From positions 1 to 64,000 of the forward strand of contig CAZTZL010000006.1 in the NCBI GenBank assembly GCA_964617625.1: a stretch of DNA of 64,000 nt, given 5' to 3'. Of this stretch, positions 38,271-47,391 are shown one piece after another (the first letter of the stretch is position 1; each line of letters begins with the position of its first letter). This stretch comes from CAZTZL01 sp964617625. Lineage in GTDB: Bacteria; Zhuqueibacterota; QNDG01; DSAB01. The notes below the pieces were generated by a model that did not search any database, had not been told where the DNA came from, and was given only the letters and a program-made list of their open reading frames with translations. Position numbers and translations under genes: made by a program.

Positions 38271-39980
38271 TTATCTAATCAATATCATTTTATGTACGTT
38301 CTGATATATTTGATTATCTTTGATTCCCTCTGCCTTCATTGTACAGAAGTAGATCCCCGAACCGAGCCGGTTTCCATCAAATTTGATCTGGTATTCTCCT
38401 TGATCGTAGATTGTATTGCAGATCTTTTTTTCAAATTTTCCGAGAATATTGTAAAGATCGATCCTGACTCGGCTTGTTTGGGGAACCGAGAAACAAATGC
38501 TTGTCTGGGCATTAAAGGGATTCGGATAGTTGCCCCTGAGATTGTATTGCAGGGGAGTCCGGTCAGCACTTTCACTGACATCCGATTTGATGACGTGTTT
38601 GAATGAAATATTGTCGAGGTAAACATCACCGTTTGAGGTCCCCATCAGGAAGGCCAAATAGGCGTTGAAATCACTTGGATCTTCCATCGTAAAAGGGTAT
38701 GAATAATGGATCGGTTTGGTTGTCAGCAAACTTGGTCCCGTTCTGCTGTAGTTGGTGAATTGACCGCCGTATTGTATAATCACCGCTTCAATGGTTCTCT
38801 GTACATCAGACCAGGCGTCAAATTCAAAGAGATACTGTTCGCCCCGAATTGCCTCCATGCCGTCCTGTACCAGCAGGATTTGATCGATGGAGTTGCCTCC
38901 CTGTGAGACTCTGATGTGGCTGACACCGTCTTCAACCGACCAGTCTGCCGAAGCGGGTGGCTGGCTTATAAAAGTCCAGTTTGCCTCGTGGCTTGAAAAA
39001 CTCCCGTTACGGACCATGTTTGATCCCGGGTTGATGAAATTGGTCATAGTATTTTCTTCATTGGAATAGCCGCTTTCCTGGCCGTAAATATCCACTGCCG
39101 TGACACGAANNNNNNNNNNNNNNNNNNNNNNNNNNNNNNNNNNNNNNNNNNNNNNNNNNNNNNNNNNNNNNNNNNNNNNNNNNNNNNNNNNNNNNNNNNN
39201 NNNNNNNNNGTGACCTCCGGTTAAGGGATCTTCCGTACTGTGAAGGTCCCGGATATCAAAATGGCCCCAGGCGCGCCACTGATAAATCAGGCTGTCGTCG
39301 GTAGTAAACTCCTGAATCACGCTTTCCCTTATAGTCGCGTGGGCCGATCCGCCATCTACGTACTGGCTCATGTCCACGGTGCTGTCTTTGGTAGCGATGA
39401 GAAGATATCCCCCATCTTCCAGTACCTGCAGCTCGTGTTCATCCGTGCGGTATCCGCTCGTTGTCCGAAAGGTTTTGATGTAATTATAATTTTGATCCAG
39501 AGCGATGTGTGCAAGTCCGTCTTCGTAACCTAACCAGATCAGCATAGTCAGCCAGCCGTTTTTCTGTACCTTGAAATCGCGTCTTCTGTCGTTATTGGGT
39601 GTTCGCAGGTACCAGATGGGGGAACCGTAGTTGTCCAGGATCATGTTAAAGGGATGGTAATCCCGCCAGTTGTTGAGGAAGATGTATCCTTCGGAAGAAT
39701 CGTTATTCACTGAAATATACACCCGCGGGAAATCGGCCGGTATAGAGACTCCATTGGGCATGATCGTGGCCGTTCTCTTGGCCGGCGCAGACTTTGACTG
39801 CATGATTGGAATATGAATTGTCGAACAAGGCGAAAAGATTCCTTTTTCCGGAATAGAAAGAGAGGGGTTACTATTCGAATCGCTCCCAGGCAAGGGCATA
39901 AAGCCATTCAGCAGCAGAAAGGTCACGGTTAAGGCGGTTTTTATTGCTCTCGCTATTTCGTTTCTCTTTTTCATTTTCAT
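38271..39980 (-). CDS. ASST-like secreted protein 5, interrupted by an assembly gap
   Basis: The N-terminal part (39980 down to 39210) covers signal segment and first propeller blades (NGVSIPADFPRVYI, DEHELQVLEDGGYLLIA, ESVIQEFTTDD); the C-terminal part (39109 to 38271) covers the end of the FnIII-like segment, the CBM4/9-like domain and the T9SS domain. The 100 N between them stand for the central propeller. By comparison with copy 4 about 230 residues are missing, so the gap should be nearer 0.7 kb than 100 bases, and the in-frame reading across it is arbitrary. Not evidence of a broken gene. Confidence 0.7.
   Translation of the reverse strand: MKMKKRNEIARAIKTALTVTFLLLNGFMPLPGSDSNSNPSLSIPEKGIFSPCSTIHIPIMQSKSAPAKRTATIMPNGVSIPADFPRVYISVNNDSSEGYIFLNNWRDYHPFNMILDNYGSPIWYLRTPNNDRRRDFKVQKNGWLTMLIWLGYEDGLAHIALDQNYNYIKTFRTTSGYRTDEHELQVLEDGGYLLIATKDSTVDMSQYVDGGSAHATIRESVIQEFTTDDSLIYQWRAWGHFDIRDLHSTEDPLTGGHXXXXXXXXXXXXXXXXXXXXXXXXXXXXXXXXXXRVTAVDIYGQESGYSNEENTMTNFINPGSNMVRNGSFSSHEANWTFISQPPASADWSVEDGVSHIRVSQGGNSIDQILLVQDGMEAIRGEQYLFEFDAWSDVQRTIEAVIIQYGGQFTNYSRTGPSLLTTKPIHYSYPFTMEDPSDFNAYLAFLMGTSNGDVYLDNISFKHVIKSDVSESADRTPLQYNLRGNYPNPFNAQTSICFSVPQTSRVRIDLYNILGKFEKKICNTIYDQGEYQIKFDGNRLGSGIYFCTMKAEGIKDNQIYQNVHKMILIR
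39110..39209. other. assembly gap (100 N) within ASST-like gene 5
   Basis: Exactly 100 N. It falls in the segment most conserved among the eight paralogues, where short-read assemblies are expected to collapse. Confidence 0.98.
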
Positions 39981-40111
39981 GGGCTATTCCTGATTTACGA
40001 GAGCAATGTTTGTTTTCTTATTTGTAACAGTGTTAAATTACCTTTCATGAATGATCATTATATTATCTCGAAATGTCAATGCGATCATCCAATGTTCATG
40101 AACTCTTTCGA

Positions 40112-42802
40112 TTATTTGATCAGTATCATTTTATGCACGCCCCGATAGATTTCGGAGCCGTTTGTATTTATTGCTTCCATCACGCAAATATGGATACCTG
40201 TACTGAGATTGTTTCCGTTGAACCGGATTTGATGATGACCTTCATCGTAATTTGTATTACAGAGTTCCTGTTCGAATTTTCCAAGTATGTTATAGAGATT
40301 CATCTTTACACGACTTGTACCCTGTGTGGAAAAAGAGATGACGGTTTCTGAATTAAAGGGATTGGGATAATTGCCGGACAATTCAAATTTGAGTGGCAGA
40401 TGATTGTCTATGTTAACGGCACTGGCTGTTTTAATAAACTTGATCCAGTTCAAATTCATGTCTCCGCTGACAATTTCCAAACGTAAAATCAGGTTGTTTC
40501 CGCCTTTGATATCGATTCCGGTTTTTGTCAAACTCTCCCATTCCTGCCAGCCGCCGGTGCTTTCCACATCAAATTGCGTCAGGGAATCCCCGTCCAAAAT
40601 CACCTTGAGTATGCCGCCGCCCGGTTCCGAAGCCGTTCTGTACTCTATATTATAGGTTCCGGGTTCAACATGGACTGTATATTCAAGCCATTCACCATCA
40701 TTCGTCCAGCCAACATTGTACCCGTTGCTGTTATCCGGAGTCACTTCCACATCCACATTATCCTCGGGTCTGAAACTTAAATCGCCGTCTTTAACATTAT
40801 CGTCATGATAGGCAGTCCCTTCTCCGCCAAAATCATATTCTTCACATTCAATCTTTCCGGGTAAAGCCTGAGGCGATCCGGTATAGGAGGACTGATTGAT
40901 TTTTTGTTTCAGTGATATATTGTCAATGTACACATCGATGTCCGAAGTGCCCGTGTTGAAGACCACGCGGCTGTTCAAATCCGAAGGATCATCCATTGTA
41001 AAAGTGTACTCGAAATGCTGGTTCTGAGTTGTGATGTAGGAATAACCGAGTTTGCTGTAGTTTAGATAGGAACCGCCGTCCTGTCCGACTTTGGCCTCGA
41101 TCAGCCGGTCAGCATCCGCCCAAGCGTCGAATTCGAATAGATACTCTTCTCCCTGAACGAGTGGTATGCCGTTCTGTCGGAGCTGCACATCATAAATATC
41201 GGGACCACCCTCGGAAATATCAAAATGACTCACTCCGTTTTCAACGAACCACTCTGCCGAACCGGATCCCTGGAGTTCCCAGGTCCAGTTTTCCTTGGCA
41301 TTTGAGAAGTCTCCGTTGCGGACCATATTTTGTCCGGACTGAATGATTTGAACAAGAGCACTTTCTTCGTTTGAGTAATCACTCTCCAGACCATTTGTAA
41401 CCGATGTGACGCGGAAATAGTACTGCCGTCCGTTTTCCAAATTGGTTAAATTCTTTAATGTGAGTTTTGAGGTGTCGAGCACTGTGGTCGGGTTGGGTGA
41501 AGTTCCTCCGTATATATTATAGTAATTCACATCGGGATCGCCGAATTGATTGAAAATCAAAGAAACTCTATTTGTATGGGATTCCACAATCAGATAAGGT
41601 TTTTCGGCCTTGCCATGCCACGGAAACCGGTGCACCCGGTAACATTCGTATTGATCGACAAAGTTCATTTCGAAAGCCACCGTACCGTTCGGCCGGACTT
41701 CAGTCAGTTTGGGACGGTCCGGCACTGCCCAGTTGATGAGCGTATTACCGTTCGGAAGCCGCTGTACATTCCCCATGTAATAAGAATATGATGTGCCCGG
41801 CGGGTTTCGATATTCCCATTTCAGCGTTGCCGTCATGGTATTCGTATTCAATTCGTATTCCACGGCGCGGGAAACGGGTGGATCGTGAAAGTTGCCGTTG
41901 TCAAACAACAGGTACCGGTTGTTCCCCACGACACGCACTGAATGCTGACCGAAAAAGCCGTTCAACGGATCGTTAACAAAATTAAAATCACTATGCGCAC
42001 CTCCAAGTCTCCATATAATCTCCTTGGTCTGGCGATTTATTTTGGTAATTTCATTGATATGTCGACTCGAGAGAATGATATTCCCGTCGTTGTCTATATC
42101 GATGGCATTCATATGGGGGAATCGGATTTGAAAGGATCTTAGTAATTCTTCCGGCCAGACATCGGCCAGATCGAAATAATCGAATCCCGCGTATGTCTTG
42201 AGCCGCACGTCATTGGCATTAAATTCCTGAATGCAGGACTCTGAAACAGTTACGATGCGATTGTCTCCGGGAATATAGTCGCTCATATTCACTGTTAGAT
42301 CTCGAATGCCGATTAATAAATAACCTCCATTTTCCAGCACTTTTATTTCATGTTCGTCTGTATTATATCCGTCAACAGCCCGAAATGTATGAACATGTTC
42401 GTAATGTTCATTAAGAGCAATGAATCCAGCTCCATCACCATAACCACCACGGATCATCATGGTTGCCCAGCCGTTGGGCTGAATTTTAAAATCCCGCCTT
42501 TCTTCATTACCGGTGGGCAGATACCAGACCGGGTCGCCATTATTATCAAAAATGATATTCCAGGCATTGCCGAGGCCGCCTCTGTTGTCGATAAAAATAT
42601 AACCTGAATCAGGATTGTCGTTAATTGTAATATTAATATGCGGAAAATTACTGGGGACAGATACGCCGTTTGACATGATCATCGGCTGTCCGGTTTGAGG
42701 CAAACCTGCCAATGGAAATATAAAAAATATTACGAAGATGACATGAAGAATGATTTTTTGTGCATTCTTTCGTATATACTGTTGATAAAATATATTTATC
42801 AT
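40112..42802 (-). CDS. ASST-like secreted protein 6 with an added CBM6 domain
   Basis: An 896-residue paralogue. Propeller (about 45-400; NGVSVPSNFPHINITINDNP, DEHEIKVLENGGYLLIG, PHMNAIDIDNDGNIILSSR, TKINRQTKEIIWRLGG, GQHSVRVVGNNRYLLFDNGN), FnIII-like and CBM4/9-like modules, then uniquely a CBM6-type lectin domain (about 648-790; IECEEYD, VGWTNDGEWLEYTV, LNWIKF) before the T9SS domain. CBM6 domains bind beta-glucans, xylans or similar chains, so the acceptor or anchoring site may be a polysaccharide. Its ribosome site (GGAGA) lies only a few bases after the preceding gene's stop. It is followed by 131 bases without a gene. Confidence 0.78.
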   Translation of the reverse strand: MINIFYQQYIRKNAQKIILHVIFVIFFIFPLAGLPQTGQPMIMSNGVSVPSNFPHINITINDNPDSGYIFIDNRGGLGNAWNIIFDNNGDPVWYLPTGNEERRDFKIQPNGWATMMIRGGYGDGAGFIALNEHYEHVHTFRAVDGYNTDEHEIKVLENGGYLLIGIRDLTVNMSDYIPGDNRIVTVSESCIQEFNANDVRLKTYAGFDYFDLADVWPEELLRSFQIRFPHMNAIDIDNDGNIILSSRHINEITKINRQTKEIIWRLGGAHSDFNFVNDPLNGFFGQHSVRVVGNNRYLLFDNGNFHDPPVSRAVEYELNTNTMTATLKWEYRNPPGTSYSYYMGNVQRLPNGNTLINWAVPDRPKLTEVRPNGTVAFEMNFVDQYECYRVHRFPWHGKAEKPYLIVESHTNRVSLIFNQFGDPDVNYYNIYGGTSPNPTTVLDTSKLTLKNLTNLENGRQYYFRVTSVTNGLESDYSNEESALVQIIQSGQNMVRNGDFSNAKENWTWELQGSGSAEWFVENGVSHFDISEGGPDIYDVQLRQNGIPLVQGEEYLFEFDAWADADRLIEAKVGQDGGSYLNYSKLGYSYITTQNQHFEYTFTMDDPSDLNSRVVFNTGTSDIDVYIDNISLKQKINQSSYTGSPQALPGKIECEEYDFGGEGTAYHDDNVKDGDLSFRPEDNVDVEVTPDNSNGYNVGWTNDGEWLEYTVHVEPGTYNIEYRTASEPGGGILKVILDGDSLTQFDVESTGGWQEWESLTKTGIDIKGGNNLILRLEIVSGDMNLNWIKFIKTASAVNIDNHLPLKFELSGNYPNPFNSETVISFSTQGTSRVKMNLYNILGKFEQELCNTNYDEGHHQIRFNGNNLSTGIHICVMEAINTNGSEIYRGVHKMILIK

Positions 42803-42815
42803 TAAAAGTCTCCAT

Positions 42816-45053
42816 TTATTTAATGAACATCATTTTGTGCGTCGAATGGAACGAATGATTTCCTTTAACCGAATGTGCATCCATTTTATAAAAATAGAGT
42901 CCCGAACTTAAAGCGGAAGCATCAAGCGTGATTTGATAATTGTTCGGCTCATGCGGTTGATTAATCAGTTCCTTGACTTGTTCTCCTATGATATTGTATA
43001 CGGTAATTTTAACCTGACTCAATTCAGGCACAGTGTATTGAATGGTTGTCGTCAGATTGAATGGATTGGGATAGTTGTTATAAAGAATATAATTCTTTGG
43101 AGTTTCAGGAGGTTCTTCTTCGTTGTACACACCCAAATTTTTCAAAGATACATTATCGATGTAAACATCGTAGTTAGACCCCCCGGCATACAGAAAAATT
43201 TCTGCAGTTAGGATGGTCGGGTCTGGCATATCGATTTGTTGTGAAAAATGCTGTTTGGTTGTCGTCAGCCATACTTGTCCCATATGGCTGTAATCCCGGA
43301 AAAATTCATCATTTCGGGCAATTCCTGCAGAGAACATTCTTTCCTGTTCGGCATAGGCATCAAATTCAAACAAATAACTGCTGCCGCGAATAAGAGGCAT
43401 ATTTTCCTGAGTGATTTGAACACACCAATCATCATTTCTCCCATCTTCAATGTCCAATTGTAATTCACCGTTGATGAATTTAGGAGAAGCGCTCGCATCG
43501 TCATTAATATGGAATTCCCAATATTTTAAATTACTTGAAAAATCTCCGTTTTTGACCAGGTTCTCGCCTGAAGCGACAAAATTGACAAAAACAGATTCTT
43601 TGTTTGAGAAATCACTTTCCTGTCCATTTTTGTTTACAGAAGTGACGCGGAAATTGTATGTTTTTTGATTGTCCAGATCGGTTATGGATTTCATTGTCAG
43701 TTTTGATGTGTCGATTACAGTGGATGGATTAGATGATTTACCCCCATAGATTTTATAATAGTCCACATCAGGATCACCGAACTGATTGAAAATCAACGTG
43801 ATTTTATCAGGATAGGATTCGGCAACCAAATAGGGTTTAGTGGCCTTACCGTTCCAGGGAAACCGGTATACCCGGTAGCTTTCGTATCGGTCGGCAAAGT
43901 TCATTTCAAAAGCCACTTCACCGTTCGGACGGACTTCCGTCAATTTGGGACGATCCGGTACTGCCCAGTTGATGAGCGTATTGCCGTTCGGCAACCGTTG
44001 CGCATTTCCCATGTAATAGGAATATTCAGAGCCCGGAGGATTTCGATATTCCCAGATCAAGGTAGCCGTCATCTGATCCGTATCGAGCTGATATTCCACG
44101 GCACGTGATACCGGCGGATTGTGAAAATTTCCGTTATCAAAAAGCAAATACCGATTGTGCCCGGTCCGCCGCACGTAATGCTGCCCTGAAAAACCGTTCA
44201 GCGGATCATTGATGAAAGTGAATTGATTGTGTGCTCCGCTCAGTCTCCAGATGATTTCCTTGGTTTGACGGTCGATTTTGGTCACTTCATTAACACAGCG
44301 GCTCGAAAGAATAATATTGTCATCATCGTCTATATCGATTGAGTTCATGTGCGTAAAGCAAATGTCCCAGCTTTTCTGCAGTTCCTCGGGCCAGAGATCG
44401 GCGGGGTCGAAATAGTCGAATGCCGGGTATTGCCTGATTAACTGATCGTTGGCATCGAATTCCTGAACGCAGGTTTCCCGGACATCGACCGTCCGGTCAT
44501 CCCCTGGTATATACTGGTTCATCTCCACTTCTGTATTCCGTCGTCCAATGAGCAGATAGCTGCCGTTTTCCAATACACGAAGCTCATGTTCATCTGTACT
44601 GTACTCATTTACAGCCTGTACGGTTTTGATGATATTATAGTTTTCGTCAAGTATGTTAAATTCCCAGTTTCCTCCACCGTAACCTTCCCGGTTCATCATG
44701 GACAGACAGCCGTTGGACTGCACTTTAAAATCACGCCATTCTCCGAAAGCGCGCACATACCAGATCGGAGATCCGGTATTATCGAATATGATATCATAAG
44801 GTTTTCCCCGGCCCCAGTCACCTCCCCGATTGTCGATAAAAATGTATCCCGTATCGGGGTTGTCATTGGTTGTGATTTCGATATGTGGAAAATCGCTCGG
44901 TACGGATACACCGTTTGACATGATCATGGGTTGTCCGGTTTGAGATCGACCAGTTTCATGCAAAAAGAATAAAAGGATAAAAATGATCGCTCCAAAGATT
45001 ATCTTGTCTTCCAAGCGATTTATTTTTAATGAAATATGAATTAACTTTTTCAT
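42816..45053 (-). CDS. ASST-like secreted protein 7 (T9SS cargo)
   Basis: A 745-residue paralogue: long N-terminal basic region, membrane/signal segment, GQPMIMSNGVSVPSDFP, propeller (DEHELRVLENGSYLLIG, THMNSIDIDDDDNIILSSR, TKIDRQTKEIIWRLSG, GQHYVRRTGHNRYLLFDNGN, MGNAQRLPNGNTLINWA), FnIII-like, CBM4/9-like (VYIDNVSLK) and T9SS domain (NYPNPFNLTT). The start at 45053 is preferred because AAAGGA precedes it; starting at 45068 would overlap the preceding gene by four bases. Its first copy of the GQPM(I)M(S/P)NGVSVPS segment is shared with copies 6 and 8. Confidence 0.78.
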   Translation of the reverse strand: MKKLIHISLKINRLEDKIIFGAIIFILLFFLHETGRSQTGQPMIMSNGVSVPSDFPHIEITTNDNPDTGYIFIDNRGGDWGRGKPYDIIFDNTGSPIWYVRAFGEWRDFKVQSNGCLSMMNREGYGGGNWEFNILDENYNIIKTVQAVNEYSTDEHELRVLENGSYLLIGRRNTEVEMNQYIPGDDRTVDVRETCVQEFDANDQLIRQYPAFDYFDPADLWPEELQKSWDICFTHMNSIDIDDDDNIILSSRCVNEVTKIDRQTKEIIWRLSGAHNQFTFINDPLNGFSGQHYVRRTGHNRYLLFDNGNFHNPPVSRAVEYQLDTDQMTATLIWEYRNPPGSEYSYYMGNAQRLPNGNTLINWAVPDRPKLTEVRPNGEVAFEMNFADRYESYRVYRFPWNGKATKPYLVAESYPDKITLIFNQFGDPDVDYYKIYGGKSSNPSTVIDTSKLTMKSITDLDNQKTYNFRVTSVNKNGQESDFSNKESVFVNFVASGENLVKNGDFSSNLKYWEFHINDDASASPKFINGELQLDIEDGRNDDWCVQITQENMPLIRGSSYLFEFDAYAEQERMFSAGIARNDEFFRDYSHMGQVWLTTTKQHFSQQIDMPDPTILTAEIFLYAGGSNYDVYIDNVSLKNLGVYNEEEPPETPKNYILYNNYPNPFNLTTTIQYTVPELSQVKITVYNIIGEQVKELINQPHEPNNYQITLDASALSSGLYFYKMDAHSVKGNHSFHSTHKMMFIK

Positions 45054-45064
45054 TGTAATTCCTT

Positions 45065-47281
45065 TCATTTTATGAGCATCATCTTGTGCGTCGATTGAAA
45101 TGCAAGATTCCCCTTTAATGTATACGCATCCATTTTATAAAAATAGAGGCCCGAACTCAAATCCGATGCATTGAAAGTAATCTGAAAATCACCCGGAGAA
45201 TGTGGATGATTTACCAGTTCTTTTACTTCTTCTCCTCTTACATTGTCGAGAACGATTTTTATCAGACCTGGCTCCGGTACTGTGTAACAAATCGTTGTAA
45301 CGGGATTGAACGGATTCGGATAATTCCCTGTTAGTTCATAATGATCTGGGATGGAAACCGGTTTTTCACTGACATCGGTTCCGGTTATATTTCTAATTGA
45401 GACGTTGTCAATGTACACATCAATGTCCGAGTTGCCCATCTCAAAATCAACACGGGCATTAAAATCAGTGGGGGCTTCCATTTTAAATTCGTATGAGAAA
45501 TGGGTCATTTCAGGTTTGAGTCCGGAATAGCTTGTGTTGCTGTAACCGGTCCAGGGTTCTGTATCCTGATACAGGGCTGCTACGATCAGTCGGGGTGTAT
45601 CTGCACGTGCATCAAATTCAAAAAGATATTTTTCACCATGAATTAATGGAATCGAATTTTGAAAGAGTTGAATATGCCAGTCAACGTTGCTGCCATCGAT
45701 GATATCAATGTGTGCTTCTCCATCTTCTGTGGTCCATTCTGCCTGCCCAGCATGGACCATCCAGGTCCAACCTTCCTTGCCATCTGAAAAATCTCCGTTG
45801 TTTATCAAATTCCCTGTCGGATTCAAGAAATTGAAATAAACCGATTCTTCATTGGAATATCCGCTTTCCTGACCGCTGTGACTGACAGCCGTTATCCGGA
45901 ACCAGTATGTACCATCTTCAAGACCCGTAATTTTCTTGAGAGTGACCTCCGAAGTATCGTAAAGTGTGGTTGGATTTGGAGTGGTTCCGGCATAGATTCT
46001 GTAAGAGTCCACATTCGGATCGCCGAATTTGTTAAATAGTAAAACCAAAGCATCAAAGTGGGGTTCTATAATTAAATAGGGCTTTTCGGCCATGCCGTTC
46101 CACAGACACCTGTGCACGCGGTAGCATTGGTGTCGGTCCATATAATTCATTTCAAACGCCTTGGTGCAGTCCGGCCGTACTTCTGTGAGTTTCGGATAAT
46201 CTTCAAGAGACCAATTGATCAATGTGTTTCTATTGGGAAGGCGCTGGACATTTCCCATGTAGTGCGAGTATCGATCCGGTTTATCACGGAATTCCCAGAT
46301 GAGTGTGGCGGTGCTGTCGTTTAGGTTCAGTTCATATTCCACGGCGCGCGATACCGGAGGATTATGGAAGTCCCCATTGTCAAACAACAGGTACCGGTTG
46401 TTCCCCACGACACGGGCGCAATGCTGGCCATAAAAACCATTGAGTTCATCATTTTTAAATACAAAATCACTGTGCGCTCCCCCGAGTCTCCAGATGATTT
46501 CTTTCGTATACCGGTTTATTTTGGTGATCTCGTTAATGTAGCGGCTCGACAGAATGATATTCCCGTCGTAGTCGATGTCAATCGAATTCATGTGGGGAAA
46601 ATCAATTTGTTCTGAATTCTGTAACTGTTCCGGCCAGAGATCGGCCAGATCAAAATAATCAAAGGCCAGATAGGTTCTAAGCAGATGATCATCGGCATCA
46701 AATTCCTGAATGGCGTTTTCAAGAACATTAACGATGCGGTTGTCTCCGGGAATATAGTCATTCATATTCACTTCAAGACCCCGGAGGCCAAACAGCAGAT
46801 AGCCACCATCAGGCAGCACCTGCAGTTCGTGGTGGTCAGTTATATAATCATTTTTAGCCCGAAATGTACGAACGTATTCATAATGCTCATCAAGGGCGAT
46901 GTATCCCCATCCGCTGCCGCCGTAGCCATCCCGGATCAGCATGGTTAACCAGCCATTGGGCTGAACTTTTAAATCCCGTCTTTCTTCGCCTTCAGTGCAT
47001 ATGTACCAGATGGGATTTCCTGAATTGTCCAGAATCATACTGTATTGCGGAAAGCTGCCCCAGCTGGTGCTGATGAAAATGAGGCTCGTATCCGGATTGT
47101 CATTGATGGTAATATTAACATGCGGAAAACTACTGGGAACCGACACGCCGTTCGGCATGATCATGGGTTGTCCGGTTTGAGAAAAGCCGATGGTTGAAGA
47201 TAAAATCAGAGCCACACAAAATGCAATGATGCTTGTTCTTGGTATTTTATTGTTCATGTTTTCTTGTGGGTTCCCAATCAT
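45065..47281 (-). CDS. ASST-like secreted protein 8 (T9SS cargo), first of the ASST series
   Basis: A 738-residue paralogue and the first ASST-like gene in transcription order, 110 bases after the TonB-dependent receptor. Signal peptide, propeller (about 38-410; NGVSVPSSFPHVNITINDNP, DHHELQVLPDGGYLLFG, PHMNSIDIDYDGNIILSSR, TKINRYTKEIIWRLGG, GQHCARVVGNNRYLLFDNGD), FnIII-like, CBM4/9-like (about 490-630) and T9SS domain (about 650-738). An ATG at 47257 is an alternative start giving a conventional signal peptide. Confidence 0.78.
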   Translation of the reverse strand: MIGNPQENMNNKIPRTSIIAFCVALILSSTIGFSQTGQPMIMPNGVSVPSSFPHVNITINDNPDTSLIFISTSWGSFPQYSMILDNSGNPIWYICTEGEERRDLKVQPNGWLTMLIRDGYGGSGWGYIALDEHYEYVRTFRAKNDYITDHHELQVLPDGGYLLFGLRGLEVNMNDYIPGDNRIVNVLENAIQEFDADDHLLRTYLAFDYFDLADLWPEQLQNSEQIDFPHMNSIDIDYDGNIILSSRYINEITKINRYTKEIIWRLGGAHSDFVFKNDELNGFYGQHCARVVGNNRYLLFDNGDFHNPPVSRAVEYELNLNDSTATLIWEFRDKPDRYSHYMGNVQRLPNRNTLINWSLEDYPKLTEVRPDCTKAFEMNYMDRHQCYRVHRCLWNGMAEKPYLIIEPHFDALVLLFNKFGDPNVDSYRIYAGTTPNPTTLYDTSEVTLKKITGLEDGTYWFRITAVSHSGQESGYSNEESVYFNFLNPTGNLINNGDFSDGKEGWTWMVHAGQAEWTTEDGEAHIDIIDGSNVDWHIQLFQNSIPLIHGEKYLFEFDARADTPRLIVAALYQDTEPWTGYSNTSYSGLKPEMTHFSYEFKMEAPTDFNARVDFEMGNSDIDVYIDNVSIRNITGTDVSEKPVSIPDHYELTGNYPNPFNPVTTICYTVPEPGLIKIVLDNVRGEEVKELVNHPHSPGDFQITFNASDLSSGLYFYKMDAYTLKGNLAFQSTHKMMLIK

Positions 47282-47391
47282 TTTAATGAATTATCCTTTT
47301 AACTGTTTCTTTCTTGAAACCATAGTGGTCATTTTTATAGTACCTAAATTTATGGTCCTTGAATTAATCAGGAATACCAATCTAAAGGAGA

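Noticed and set aside
40057..40079. TTGACA and TATAAT on the minus strand before ASST-like gene 5
   Set aside because: Spacer of 11 bases is not compatible with a normal promoter; both are in AT-rich sequence.
26078..47281. Many open frames of 60-180 codons opposite or inside the ASST-like genes
   Set aside because: They mirror repeated codons of the paralogues, lack ribosome sites and family features, and are shadows.
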